Shown piece after piece: positions 8,379-17,009 of a stretch of DNA of 64,000 nucleotides; the first letter of the stretch is position 1; each line of letters starts with the position of its first letter. This DNA is from Limnohabitans sp. (GTDB taxonomy: Bacteria > Pseudomonadota > Gammaproteobacteria > Burkholderiales > Burkholderiaceae_C). Location: NCBI GenBank assembly GCA_024642215.1, contig JAHEBO010000016.1:3241-67240 (forward strand). The letters are read 5' to 3'. The notes under the pieces were generated by a model, which was not told where the DNA came from, made no database searches, and saw only the letters and a list, made by a program, of their open reading frames with translations. Position numbers and translations under genes: made by a program.

Positions 8379-9262
8379 GCAGTCGCAGGTTTGGCCGGCC
8401 ACAGCACGCTGGCAATCGACACCACCATCAAGCCCATGGCGGCCCAGTCCTGCCAATGCAGGGTTTCATTCAAGGCCCAAGCGCCACTGAACACGCCCAA
8501 AATCGGAATCATCATCACACTCAAGGTGGAGGCTACGGGCGGCAAACTGCGGGCCAAGTAAAACCAAGCGGCGTGGGCAAAACCAAAAACCAACACGGCG
8601 TTGTACAAAATAGATGCCCAGTGCGTGGCGCTGGGTTCTTGCCAACGATCGAATTCAAACGCAAACGACAAGATGCCCATCACCACAGTGGTCATGGCAG
8701 TCATCCAAAACGACAAGGTGAGGGTGGGCAAGGGAATGCCAGTGCGGCGGAGCAATTGCGTGCCCAAGGCCCAAGTGCTGGCGGCAATCAGGGCCAACAC
8801 CACGCCAATGGGCTTGCCTGACAGGTTGGACAACTCGTGCCAAAGCAATAAGACCACGCCCAATGCCGCTGCCGCCACGCCGCCCCAAGCGCGTTGAGCC
8901 AACTGATTCTTGAACACCCAAGCGCCAATGAGCGCAGAAAAAATGGGCATGGTGTATCCCAAAATGGCCGAACGGCCGCTGGACAAATACTGCACCGCCA
9001 AAATGATCAAGGCATGCCAAATGAACATGTTGAAAATGGCCAGCACCAAGAGTTCACGCCAATAGCGCTTGGGAATTTGGAAAGGCACTTTCATGGCCCA
9101 CAGGCCCAGGCCCAGCACCGGGGTGCCGATCAACAAGCAAATGAAGCGAAAGGTGAGAGGGGGAAAGCCTGTCACGCCCATTTTCATGATGGGCCAGTTC
9201 AGGCCCCAGACAACGGTGAGAAGTGCCAAGACCAGCCATTGGCGCGTGGTGAGTGAGTGCAT
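8375..9262 (-). CDS. EamA/DMT-family transporter
   Basis: This 295-residue inner-membrane protein has ten predicted membrane helices and two EamA repeats, starting TTRQWLVLALLTVVWGLNWPIMK, typical of the metabolite exporter subfamily. The gene converges on the UDG gene and the two stop codons share the palindrome TTAA at 8375-8378, leaving no intergenic space and no terminator. The substrate is unknown. The ATG at 9262 is preferred because the helix starts within ten residues. Confidence 0.87.
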   Translation of the reverse strand: MHSLTTRQWLVLALLTVVWGLNWPIMKMGVTGFPPLTFRFICLLIGTPVLGLGLWAMKVPFQIPKRYWRELLVLAIFNMFIWHALIILAVQYLSSGRSAILGYTMPIFSALIGAWVFKNQLAQRAWGGVAAAALGVVLLLWHELSNLSGKPIGVVLALIAASTWALGTQLLRRTGIPLPTLTLSFWMTAMTTVVMGILSFAFEFDRWQEPSATHWASILYNAVLVFGFAHAAWFYLARSLPPVASTLSVMMIPILGVFSGAWALNETLHWQDWAAMGLMVVSIASVLWPAKPATA

Positions 9263-9350
9263 GGGGCGATCTTAGAGGCAAACGGCTGGCATTGCTTTAT
9301 CTGGGGCCGTCTGCTTGAGGCCGGTCGTTTGAAGCCTTTAAAATCGGGGC

Positions 9351-10193
9351 ATGACCTTCTTAGAACAACTGCAAGGCGCCGAGCGCCAAAACGGCTCCCT
9401 GTTGTGCGTGGGCTTGGACCCCGAACCCAGCAAATTCCCTGCCGGCATGAAGGGCGACGCCAGCAAGATCTATGATTTTTGCGCGCAAATTGTCGATGCC
9501 ACGGCCGATTTGGCCATCTCGTTCAAGCCCCAAATTGCCTACTTTGCCGCACACCGCGCCGAAGACCAATTGGAAAAACTCATGGAACACATGCGCCGCA
9601 ATGCGCCCCATGTGCCCGTCATTTTGGATGCCAAGCGCGGCGACATTGGCTCTACCGCCGAGCAATATGCCAAAGAAGCTTTTGAGCGTTATGGCGCCGA
9701 CGCTGTCACCTTGTCACCCTTCATGGGCTTTGACTCCGTGCAGCCTTATTTGAAATACCACGGCAAAGGCGCGTTCTTGTTGTGCCGCACCTCCAACCCG
9801 GGCGGCGATGATTTGCAAAATCAACGCTTGGCGTCCGTGGAAGGCCAGCCCTTGATGTACGAACACATTGCCAAGTTGGCGCAAGGCCCTTGGAACTTGA
9901 ATGGTCAATTGGGCTTGGTGGTGGGTGCCACTTACCCTGCAGAAATTGAACGTGTGCGCAGTTTGGCGCCCACCTTGCCCTTGCTCATTCCCGGTGTGGG
10001 TGCGCAAGGTGGCGATGCGGTGGCCACCATCAAGGCTGGTTATCGCCAAAGCCATGGCGCCACCACAGGTGCCGTCATTGTGAATTCATCGCGCGCTATT
10101 TTGTATGCGTCATCTGGGGATGACTTTGCACAGGCTGCGCGCAAAGAAGCCATGCGCACGCGCGATGTGTTGAGCGCTGCAGCGCAAGGCTGA
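9351..10193 (+). CDS. pyrF: Orotidine 5'-phosphate decarboxylase, long (type 2) form
   Basis: This catalyses decarboxylation of OMP to UMP, the last step of UMP synthesis. The 280 residues belong to the longer PyrF subgroup found in many betaproteobacteria. The active-site motif DAKRGD is at 93-98 with catalytic Lys95, preceded by [11 protein letters not shown], and the phosphate-binding loop [12 protein letters not shown] is near the C-terminus. It is a single-gene unit followed by a hairpin that reaches the uvrA stop codon. Confidence 0.95.
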   Translation: MTFLEQLQGAERQNGSLLCVGLDPEPSKFPAGMKGDASKIYDFCAQIVDATADLAISFKPQIAYFAAHRAEDQLEKLMEHMRRNAPHVPVILDAKRGDIGSTAEQYAKEAFERYGADAVTLSPFMGFDSVQPYLKYHGKGAFLLCRTSNPGGDDLQNQRLASVEGQPLMYEHIAKLAQGPWNLNGQLGLVVGATYPAEIERVRSLAPTLPLLIPGVGAQGGDAVATIKAGYRQSHGATTGAVIVNSSRAILYASSGDDFAQAARKEAMRTRDVLSAAAQG

Positions 10194-10226
10194 TCAAGCC
10201 TTACTGCCGCCACTCTTTTTGAGTTC

Positions 10227-10267
10227 AGCGTCCTCACACGGTCAAGTGTGAAGGATGCTTTATTTTT
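10227..10267. terminator. Terminator between convergent pyrF and uvrA
   Basis: A stem made from AGCGTCCT-CACAC and GTGTG-A-AGGATGCT (one bulged A, one G-T pair) with a GGTCAA loop is followed on the plus strand by TTTATTTTT. It ends pyrF transcription; the T-rich tail overlaps the uvrA stop codon at 10260-10262. Confidence 0.75.
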
Positions 10268-13200
10268 GAAGCAAGCGCTTTAAGTAACGACCTGTGAAGC
10301 TGTCTGGATTCTCTGCCAGTGCTTCGGGCGTGCCAACACCCACAACTGTGCCACCGCCCGAGCCGCCCTCAGGGCCCATGTCAATCAACCAATCGGCCGT
10401 TTTGATCACATCCAAGTTGTGCTCAATCACCACGATGGTGTTGCCCGCGTCGCGCAGTTGATGCAACACTTTAAGCAGCAACGCAATGTCGGCAAAGTGC
10501 AAACCAGTGGTGGGCTCGTCCAAGATGTACAGCGTGCGACCGGTGTCGCGCTTAGACAATTCCAAAGCCAACTTCACGCGTTGTGCTTCACCGCCCGACA
10601 AGGTGGTGGCCGCTTGGCCCAAGCGGATGTAGCTCAAACCCACATCGAGCAAAGTTTGCAACTTTCGCGCAATGGCGGGCACGGCGCTGAAGAATTCGTA
10701 TGCCGCTTCAACGGTCATGTCCAGTACTTGGGCAATGTTCTTGCCTTTGTACAAAATTTCCAAAGTCTCGCGGTTGTAGCGTTGACCATGACACACGTCG
10801 CAGGGCACATACACATCGGGCAAGAAGTGCATTTCAACTTTCACCATGCCATCGCCTTGACACGCCTCGCAGCGGCCACCGCCATTGGAAGCATTCACGT
10901 TGAAGCTGAAGCGGCCCGGGCCATAACCACGCTCGCGCGCAGCAGGCACTTCGGTCATCAGGTCGCGAATGTGGGTGAACAAACCGGTGTACGTGGCAGG
11001 GTTGCTTCGGGGTGTGCGGCCAATCGGTGACTGATCGACATTGATCACTTTGTCAAAGTGGTACAGGCCCAAAATGTCTTCGTGTGCGGCAGGCTCGTCG
11101 TGTGCACGGTGAATGCTGCGCGCCGCTGCGGTGTACAAAGTTTCGTTCACCAGCGTTGATTTGCCAGAACCCGAGACACCTGTGACGCAGGTGAGTAAGC
11201 CCACGGGAAAGGCAACGCGCACATCTTTTAGGTTGTGGCCTGTGGCGCCCAAAATTTCAATGAAGTCTTTGCCGGGCGCGTTTCGCTTGGCAGGCACCTC
11301 AATGGTTTTGCGGCCAGACAAATACTGTCCGGTTAAAGAATCGGGCGCCAGCAAAATTTCTTCGCAGGTGCCTTGCGCCATGACACGACCGCCGTGCACA
11401 CCGGCACCTGGGCCCATGTCGATCACATGGTCGGCAATGCGGATCATGTCTTCGTCGTGCTCTACTACCAGCACGCTGTTGCCAATGTCGCGCAAATGCT
11501 GGAGCGTGCCAATGAGGCGGTCGTTGTCGCGCTGGTGCAGGCCAATGCTGGGCTCGTCCAGCACATACATCACGCCCGTGAGGCCCGAACCAATTTGGCT
11601 GGCCAAGCGAATGCGTTGGGCTTCGCCGCCCGACAAGGTGTCGGCGCTGCGGTCCAAGCTCAAATAATTCAAACCTACGTCGTTCAAAAACTTCAAACGA
11701 GAACCAATTTCGCGCACCACTTTGTCGGCAATTTCGGCTTTGGCACCGCGCAATTGCAAGCTTTGGAAATAAGTTTGGGCCTCACCCAAAGTGACGTGAT
11801 TGACTTCATAAATGGCGCGCGCTTGATCGCCCTCGCCCACACGCACATGCCGTGCTTCACGGCGCAAACGGGTGCCTTTGCAATCAGAGCAGGCATGGTG
11901 ACTGCGCATGCGCGCCAAGTCTTCACGGACCACACTCGAATCAGTTTCTTTGAAGCGACGTGTGAGATTGGGAATGATGCCTTCGAACGGGTGCTTCTTG
12001 CTCACGCGTTTGCCTTGCGACGCACCCGACTCCACGATGTAGCTGAACTTGATGTCTTCTTCGCCCGAGCCCCAAAGAATGACGTGGCGGACGTTGTCGG
12101 GCAAAGACTCGAAGGAGGCTTCCACATCGAATGCGTAATGCTTGGCCAAACTCTCCAGCATGCTGAAATAAAAGCCATTGCGACGGTCCCAGCCTTTGAT
12201 GGCGCCACTGGCCAAGCTCAAAGAAGGAAAGGCCACCACACGGTCGATGTCAAACACTTCAGTCGTGCCCAAGCCATCGCAGGTGGTGCAAGCGCCCATG
12301 GGCGAGTTGAAAGAAAACAAGCGCGGCTCAAGTTCAGCAATTGAGTAATGACAAACCGGGCACGCAAATTTGGCGTTGAACATGTGCTCTTTGCCCGTGT
12401 CCATTTCAACCGCCACCGCACGTTGCTCGGCCAAACGCAAAGCGGCTTCGAAACTTTCGGCAATGCGCTGGCGCAGGGCATCGCGGGCTGGCGCTTCGGC
12501 TTCGTGGCGAATTTTGAGGCGGTCGACCACCACATCGATGTCGTGCTTTTCAGTTTTCTTCAAGGTGGGCAAGTTTTCCACTTCGAAGGTTTCACCGTTG
12601 ATGCGAAATCGCACATAGCCCAAAGCCTGCATTTGCTCGAAGACTTTTTCAAACTCGCCTTTGCGTTCGCGCGCAATGGGCGCCACGATCATGAGGCGCG
12701 TGTCTTCTGGTAGTTCTAAAACCGCATCGACCATTTGGCTCACGGTTTGTGCTTGCAATGCCAAGTTGTGGTCTGGGCAATAAGGTGTGCCTGCACGCGC
12801 AAACAACAAGCGCAGGTAGTCGTGAATCTCGGTGACCGTGCCCACTGTGGAGCGCGGGTTGTGGCTGGTGGCTTTTTGTTCGATGGAGATGGCGGGCGAC
12901 AGGCCTTCAATCAAATCGACATCAGGTTTGTCCATCAGTTGCAAAAACTGGCGTGCATAGGCCGACAAGCTTTCGACATATCGGCGCTGACCTTCGGCAT
13001 ACAAGGTGTCAAAGGCCAAGCTGGATTTGCCGGAGCCGCTGAGGCCCGTGATGACCACCAGCTGGTTGCGCGGAATGTCGAGGTCGATGTTTTTGAGGTT
13101 GTGGGTGCGGGCGCCGCGCACGCTGATGTGCGTTTGGCGCAGGGCGCTGGCCAAGTAGGCGCCTTCGGTGTCACGCTGATGTGCATCAGCGTCACGCGCA

Positions 13201-13406
13201 AGCTTATCAACACGCTCAAGCTTATCAACACGCTCAAGCTTATCAACACGCTCAAGCTCACCGTCACGCCCACCTGAAGACTGCGCGGCTTCAAGCCGTG
13301 CGGCCGCCAATTCGACTTCCAATAGACGAACCTTTTCTCTGGCTGCGGCCAAAGCGGTCAAACTTGCGGGGGCGTTGGGAGCGTTCAAAATCAGGGTGCC
13401 AGACAA
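10260..13406 (-). CDS. uvrA: Excinuclease ABC subunit A, with extended N-terminus
   Basis: UvrA is the damage-sensing ATPase of nucleotide excision repair. Both ABC ATPase halves are intact (Walker [10 protein letters not shown] and GVSGSGKST), as are both zinc modules (CPVC...CTTC and CEAC...CDVC) and the LSGGEAQR signatures. The conserved protein begins near residue 91 ([18 protein letters not shown] start). The preceding ~90 residues are not part of the usual family core and contain LERVDK three times in tandem. The frame shows no ATG before the core: the longest start is a TTG at 13406, and another TTG at 13154 would give a standard-length protein of about 964 residues. Which start is used is uncertain. 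Confidence 0.93.
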   Translation of the reverse strand: MSGTLILNAPNAPASLTALAAAREKVRLLEVELAAARLEAAQSSGGRDGELERVDKLERVDKLERVDKLARDADAHQRDTEGAYLASALRQTHISVRGARTHNLKNIDLDIPRNQLVVITGLSGSGKSSLAFDTLYAEGQRRYVESLSAYARQFLQLMDKPDVDLIEGLSPAISIEQKATSHNPRSTVGTVTEIHDYLRLLFARAGTPYCPDHNLALQAQTVSQMVDAVLELPEDTRLMIVAPIARERKGEFEKVFEQMQALGYVRFRINGETFEVENLPTLKKTEKHDIDVVVDRLKIRHEAEAPARDALRQRIAESFEAALRLAEQRAVAVEMDTGKEHMFNAKFACPVCHYSIAELEPRLFSFNSPMGACTTCDGLGTTEVFDIDRVVAFPSLSLASGAIKGWDRRNGFYFSMLESLAKHYAFDVEASFESLPDNVRHVILWGSGEEDIKFSYIVESGASQGKRVSKKHPFEGIIPNLTRRFKETDSSVVREDLARMRSHHACSDCKGTRLRREARHVRVGEGDQARAIYEVNHVTLGEAQTYFQSLQLRGAKAEIADKVVREIGSRLKFLNDVGLNYLSLDRSADTLSGGEAQRIRLASQIGSGLTGVMYVLDEPSIGLHQRDNDRLIGTLQHLRDIGNSVLVVEHDEDMIRIADHVIDMGPGAGVHGGRVMAQGTCEEILLAPDSLTGQYLSGRKTIEVPAKRNAPGKDFIEILGATGHNLKDVRVAFPVGLLTCVTGVSGSGKSTLVNETLYTAAARSIHRAHDEPAAHEDILGLYHFDKVINVDQSPIGRTPRSNPATYTGLFTHIRDLMTEVPAARERGYGPGRFSFNVNASNGGGRCEACQGDGMVKVEMHFLPDVYVPCDVCHGQRYNRETLEILYKGKNIAQVLDMTVEAAYEFFSAVPAIARKLQTLLDVGLSYIRLGQAATTLSGGEAQRVKLALELSKRDTGRTLYILDEPTTGLHFADIALLLKVLHQLRDAGNTIVVIEHNLDVIKTADWLIDMGPEGGSGGGTVVGVGTPEALAENPDSFTGRYLKRLLQK
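13203..13256. repeat. Three perfect 18-bp tandem repeats at the 5' end of uvrA
   Basis: The unit CTTATCAACACGCTCAAG occurs three times without change and is in frame with uvrA, encoding three LERVDK copies on the minus strand. Just downstream on the plus strand the partial unit CT continues, and upstream lies an 8-bp inverted repeat CGCTGATG-TG-CATCAGCG (around 13169-13186). The array looks like recent slippage expansion. Confidence 0.95.
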
Positions 13407-13486
13407 AACCCTCGATTATCGCCAGTTCAGTCGTTCCTGTCTTGGCTGCCGGGTCATCGCTTGGCCGCAGGAAAGCGTGTGCCATG

Positions 13487-13512
13487 AAAAAAGCCAGCTT
13501 TCGCTGGCTTTT
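13487..13512 (-). terminator. Terminator of the HiPIP gene
   Basis: AAGCCAGC-TTTC-GCTGGCTT forms an 8-bp stem with tetraloop; read on the minus strand it is followed by a T-run (A6 at 13487-13492 on the plus strand). It lies 53 bases after the HiPIP stop and before uvrA, so it separates the two same-strand genes. Confidence 0.85.
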
Positions 13513-13564
13513 GGCGGCCACCCCCACTGGCGGTGACATGGGGCAAAAAATGCCCAGTGAGTGA

Positions 13565-13864
13565 TTAGGCCTTCTTGGCGTAAGCGGAGCACCAACCGGC
13601 GCCAGCCACTTGTTTGCCAGCAAACAGAGGGCAGCCACCAGCGGCATCGCTAGCTTTGCCTTGGAACAAGGCGCAATTGGCGCACTTTTGACCTGCAGCG
13701 TATTTGGCGTTCTTGACTTTGGTGGCGTCAGCGGCGTAAGCCAATGCAGCAGCTTGTGGGTCTTTCTCGTTCACCAGGGCTTGGGCCATGGCTTGTGTTG
13801 TGGCCAAGGCAGTACCGCCCAAGGCGACTTGCATCATGAAAACGCGGCGATTGGTTTGTTTCAT
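13565..13864 (-). CDS. High-potential iron-sulfur protein (HiPIP)
   Basis: This small periplasmic electron carrier holds one [4Fe-4S] cluster. The ATG at 13864 gives a 99-residue precursor beginning MKQTNRRVFMMQVALGG, a twin-arginine (Tat) signal that matches the need to export a folded, cluster-loaded protein. A Shine-Dalgarno (GGAGA) lies seven bases upstream; the longer in-frame start at 13942 lacks this and is rejected. The four ligands are Cys61, Cys64, Cys78 and Cys92 (spacing C-x2-C-x13-C-x13-C). HiPIPs donate electrons to photosynthetic reaction centres or terminal oxidases; the partner here is unknown. Confidence 0.92.
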   Translation of the reverse strand: MKQTNRRVFMMQVALGGTALATTQAMAQALVNEKDPQAAALAYAADATKVKNAKYAAGQKCANCALFQGKASDAAGGCPLFAGKQVAGAGWCSAYAKKA

Positions 13865-14031
13865 AAAATCTCCAGTGAAGTTGCAAAAATTTTTTTCCGG
13901 ACGAATATTAACGTCAAAAACGATTTGTCGTTGCTGCCCCAACCCAACAACTTGATTGATTTAGTCAAGGAATCAAGTCTGACGGGGAAAGCCCTGTGAA
14001 TCGGGGACAATCGGGGCTCAGAATAACCCTT

Positions 14032-15276
14032 ATGCACGCCACCCCTTCCCCCGTATCCAATTCGATGGCACCGCTTTCACCCAGTGGTGCTGATTCGCTC
14101 ATGACCTCTCTGGAGAAGCGCTCCAGCTTTTCGCTGGCCTCTATTTACGCTTTGCGGATGTTGGGCTTGTTTTTGGTTTTGCCCGTGTTTGCCATTGAGG
14201 CAGCCAAATATCCGGGTGGTACCGATGCCGGTTTGGTGGGCTTGGCCATGGGCATTTATGGTTTAACCCAGGGGGCGTTGCAACTGGTGTTTGGTTCGGC
14301 TTCCGACAAGCTGGGGCGCAAAAAAGTCATTATTTTTGGTCTACTGATCTATGCGGCAGGCAGTTTCGTGGCTGCCGCTGCCGACTCTTTGTCAGGCTTG
14401 ATTGTGGGCCGTTCACTGCAGGGCGCGGGCGCCGTTTCTGCAGTGGTGACGGCCTTGTTGGCAGACCAAACACGGGAAGCGGTCAGAACCAAGGCCATGG
14501 CTTTGGTCGGTGCCAGCATTGGCTTGATGTTTGCGCTGTCTTTGATTTTGGCGCCAGCGCTGAACTCAGTGGCCGGCTTGTCGGGTTTGTTTATCTTGAC
14601 GGGCGTTTTGGCGCTAGGCGGCGTGGCCGTGGTGATGTGGTGGGTGCCAACAGAGCCTGTGCAGCAAATTGCAGCGCCCAAAGGCAGCCTGAAAGAAGTG
14701 CTGACGCACATTCCGTCACTTCGCAACAATTTGGGTGTGTTTGTCCTGCATGCCGTGATGCTCGCCATGTGGGTGGCGGTGCCGCAAATGCTGGTGGACG
14801 CTGGTTTGTCCAAAGAGCACCACTGGTGGGTCTACTTGCCAGCCGTGTCGCTCGGATTTTTGGTCATGGGCAAAACCCTTTTCCCTATGGAGCGAAAAGG
14901 CTATTTGCGAGCGGTATTTTTGGGATCAACCACGGTCATTGCCTTGGTCATGTTCAGCTTGGCTTTGGTGGCCAGCGGCAAGCCAGACCTGTGGTGTCTG
15001 GCGGCCATCTTGTTTGTGTTTTTCTGTGGCTCCAATATTTTGGAAGCTTGCCAACCCAGCATTGCTTCGCGGGCTGCCCCGCCCCATGCACGTGGCACGG
15101 CCATGGGTTTTTACAACACCTTGCAGTCCTTGGGCTTTTTTGTAGGGGGTGCAGCAGGCGGCGCCCTCATGAAAGCAGGGGGCGCGCAGGTTTTATTCGT
15201 TGTGTGTGGCCTTGCCACCCTGGTCTGGCTTTTGCTTGCATGGTTCATGGACCCCATTGAAGCGCCAGCCCGCTAA
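14032..15276 (+). CDS. MFS transporter (YajR/AraJ-like)
   Basis: This inner-membrane protein has twelve hydrophobic segments and the MFS loop 2-3 motif (GSASDKLGRKKVIIFG). It belongs to the drug/sugar-efflux type subgroup, beginning FSLASIYALRMLGLFLVLPVF. The substrate is unknown. The start is ambiguous: GTG 13996, ATG 14032, 14065 and 14101 are all in frame; none has a strong Shine-Dalgarno, and the first helix begins about ten residues after the 14101 ATG. It is divergent from the HiPIP gene and sits 47 bp before ssb. Confidence 0.85.
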   Translation: MHATPSPVSNSMAPLSPSGADSLMTSLEKRSSFSLASIYALRMLGLFLVLPVFAIEAAKYPGGTDAGLVGLAMGIYGLTQGALQLVFGSASDKLGRKKVIIFGLLIYAAGSFVAAAADSLSGLIVGRSLQGAGAVSAVVTALLADQTREAVRTKAMALVGASIGLMFALSLILAPALNSVAGLSGLFILTGVLALGGVAVVMWWVPTEPVQQIAAPKGSLKEVLTHIPSLRNNLGVFVLHAVMLAMWVAVPQMLVDAGLSKEHHWWVYLPAVSLGFLVMGKTLFPMERKGYLRAVFLGSTTVIALVMFSLALVASGKPDLWCLAAILFVFFCGSNILEACQPSIASRAAPPHARGTAMGFYNTLQSLGFFVGGAAGGALMKAGGAQVLFVVCGLATLVWLLLAWFMDPIEAPAR

Positions 15277-15323
15277 CAAGCATAATTGCACCTGTACACC
15301 TCAAGAGATTTCAAGGAAATAAG

Positions 15324-15824
15324 ATGGCTTCAGTCAACAAAGTAATTCTGATCGGCAACTGCGGCCGTGACCCCGAAATTCGCTACCTGCCCTCAGGCCA
15401 GGCGGTGGCCAATGTCAGCATTGCCACTACCAGCCGCCGCAAAGACCGCACGTCTGGCGAAACCGTGGAAGACACCCAGTGGCACCGCGTCACTTTCTAC
15501 GATCGCCTGGCCGAAATTGCTGGCGAATACGTCAAAAAAGGCCGCCCCATTTACGTGGAAGGCCGTCTGAAGTACGGCAAATACACCGACCAAGCCGGTG
15601 TCGAGAAAAACACGGTCGACATCATTGCCACCGAAATGCAATTGCTCGGCGGCCGTGAAGGCATGGGCGGCCCCAGCGGTGGCGACGAAGACGGTGGCGC
15701 TCCCGCCCGCCGTCCCGCACCGGCAGCCCGTCCTGCGGCCAGCGCAGCACCTGCCAGCCGCCCAGCGCCTGCCGCCAGACCTGCCAGCGGATTCGACGAC
15801 ATGGACGACGACATCCCGTTCTAA
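15324..15824 (+). CDS. ssb: Single-stranded DNA-binding protein
   Basis: SSB coats ssDNA during replication and repair and recruits partner proteins. The 166 residues contain the OB fold (VNKVILIGNCGRDPEIRYLPSGQAVAN, then TQWHRVTFYDRLAEIAGEYVKKG) in about the first 110 residues, an Ala/Pro/Gly-rich linker, and the canonical acidic tip DDMDDDIPF (158-166) that binds replication proteins. A Shine-Dalgarno (AAGGAAAT) precedes the ATG. uvrA lies nearby, a linkage seen in many proteobacteria, although here other genes intervene. Confidence 0.97.
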   Translation: MASVNKVILIGNCGRDPEIRYLPSGQAVANVSIATTSRRKDRTSGETVEDTQWHRVTFYDRLAEIAGEYVKKGRPIYVEGRLKYGKYTDQAGVEKNTVDIIATEMQLLGGREGMGGPSGGDEDGGAPARRPAPAARPAASAAPASRPAPAARPASGFDDMDDDIPF

Positions 15825-15851
15825 GCCGCCTTCGCAGCCCAAAACAACCCT

Positions 15852-15879
15852 AAAGCCTGTTCTCGTAGCAGGCTTTTTT
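15852..15879 (+). terminator. Intrinsic terminator of ssb
   Basis: AAAGCCTG ... CAGGCTTT form an 8-bp stem with a nine-base loop followed by six T residues. It isolates ssb from the HlyD-RND-DUF2892 unit that starts 60 bases later. Confidence 0.9.
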
Positions 15880-15887
15880 GTCAGCAT

Positions 15888-15917
15888 TTGTATACCCCGT
15901 GGGGTATATGGTAAGAT
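15888..15917 (+). promoter_or_regulatory. Probable sigma-70 promoter of the HlyD-RND-DUF2892 operon
   Basis: TTGTAT (15888-15893) and TAAGAT (15912-15917) are separated by 18 bases, giving a predicted transcript start about 15 nt before the HlyD start codon. The spacer is almost entirely filled by a perfect palindrome, as expected for a repressor-controlled promoter. The element assignment is by eye. Confidence 0.55.
15891..15908. promoter_or_regulatory. Operator-like palindrome TATACCCC-GT-GGGGTATA
   Basis: Perfect 8-bp arms around a two-base spacer lie inside the predicted promoter and 31 bases before the HlyD start. The C-tract/G-tract flanked by AT pattern resembles operators of the CsoR/RcnR/FrmR/CstR repressor family, which sense copper, nickel, formaldehyde or persulfides. 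No such repressor gene is in the window, so the regulator would act from elsewhere. Confidence 0.75.
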
Positions 15918-15938
15918 GCCACTTTCGTTGGAGACGAC

Positions 15939-17009
15939 ATGAAAAAAAGATTTGAAATCCCTTCTGCCCTGACAAGTGCATGGTTGGCCGTTGGCTTGCT
16001 CCTTGGCCCAGTGCAGACGCATGCGCAAAGTGCGCAGACTGGACCGGCTGTCAAAGTCGTCGCCGCGGGTCAAAAATCAGTTGCCAATTTCAACGACATC
16101 GACGGCGTGGTGGAAGCCGTGATGCAAAGTACCTTGTCTTCACAAATTGCAGGGCGTGTGCTCAGTTTGAATGTGAAGGCGGGAGACCGTGTCAAGGCGG
16201 GCCAAGTCTTGGCCACCCTCGACGATCGCGAAACACAAACAGGCGTGCTCAGAAGCCAGGCGCAATTGCAGCAAAGCGATGCTGAACTGAGGCAGCTGCA
16301 AATTGCCTTGAAGCGCACCCAAGATCTGAAAACTCAGGGATTTGTGAGCGCTGCCGCATTGGATTTGGCCGAAGCGCAATACAAAGCGGCACAAGCAGGG
16401 CGAGACAGCGCAGTGGCCGCCACACAGCAAGCCAAAGTCACACAATCATTTTCAAAAATCACAGCGCCCTATGACGCGTGGGTGTTAGAGACATCGGCCC
16501 AAGCGGGCGACTTGGCCCTGCCAGGCAAGCCCTTGCTGACGGTGTATGCGCCGCAGCCCCTGCGTGTGGTCATGCAATGGCCCGCTTCAGAGAAGAACAC
16601 CTTGCCCAAGTTGCAAGACATTCAAATTCAACTGGGTGCTGAGACCATCAAGCCAGTTTCGATCCAGATCATGCCCAATGCCGACGGCATCAGTCAAACC
16701 ATCGGGATCAAATTGGATTTGCCGCGCGCAGGTGCGGCCCTGAATGCGGCGCCTGGCCAACAAGTTCGTGTGCGGACGGCGGGTACATCGCAAGCCAAGG
16801 GCTTGGTCCCTGGCACTGCCATTTTGCGCAGAGGCGAAATGACAGCGGTGTATGTGGCGCAAGAAAACGGTTTTGCCATGAAATTGGTGCGCTTGGGTGC
16901 AGACCACGGCAGCGCAGGGGTGGAGATTTGGGCCGGCCTGAAGGCGGGTGAACTGGTTGCCGTGGATGCCGTGCAAGCAGGCATGAAAGGCGCACATGTC
17001 GCACGATAA
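15939..17009 (+). CDS. RND efflux periplasmic adaptor (HlyD/MFP family)
   Basis: This membrane-fusion protein would link the inner-membrane RND pump to an outer-membrane channel. The 356 residues begin with a Sec signal (cleavage near THAQ at about residue 31) and show the barrel-sandwich/lipoyl half-motifs (STLSSQIAGRVLSLNVKAGDRVKAGQVLATLDD and SFSKITAPYDAWVLETSAQAGDLALPGKPLLTVY) around a helical hairpin at about 100-165, then a beta-barrel domain. It overlaps the pump gene by 14 bases. GGAG lies seven bases before the ATG. No outer-membrane factor is encoded nearby. Confidence 0.92.
   Translation: MKKRFEIPSALTSAWLAVGLLLGPVQTHAQSAQTGPAVKVVAAGQKSVANFNDIDGVVEAVMQSTLSSQIAGRVLSLNVKAGDRVKAGQVLATLDDRETQTGVLRSQAQLQQSDAELRQLQIALKRTQDLKTQGFVSAAALDLAEAQYKAAQAGRDSAVAATQQAKVTQSFSKITAPYDAWVLETSAQAGDLALPGKPLLTVYAPQPLRVVMQWPASEKNTLPKLQDIQIQLGAETIKPVSIQIMPNADGISQTIGIKLDLPRAGAALNAAPGQQVRVRTAGTSQAKGLVPGTAILRRGEMTAVYVAQENGFAMKLVRLGADHGSAGVEIWAGLKAGELVAVDAVQAGMKGAHVAR

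Noticed and set aside
8081..8821. A 246-residue plus-strand frame spanning the UDG end and EamA gene
   Set aside because: Crosses two conserved genes in the wrong frame; low-complexity composition.
11373..12344. A 323-residue plus-strand frame inside uvrA
   Set aside because: Antisense shadow of strongly conserved uvrA sequence; no family motif or ribosome-binding site.
13203..13256. Possible CRISPR or direct-repeat array
   Set aside because: Repeats are adjacent without spacers and lie in a coding frame; no cas genes.
13539..13556. Second hairpin TGGGGCA-AAAA-ATGCCCA after HiPIP
   Set aside because: No T-run on the minus strand after it; the hairpin at 13487-13512 is the better terminator.
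13181..13564. Plus-strand frame with HAQAYQ repeats
   Set aside because: Produced by reading the uvrA 18-bp repeat on the opposite strand.
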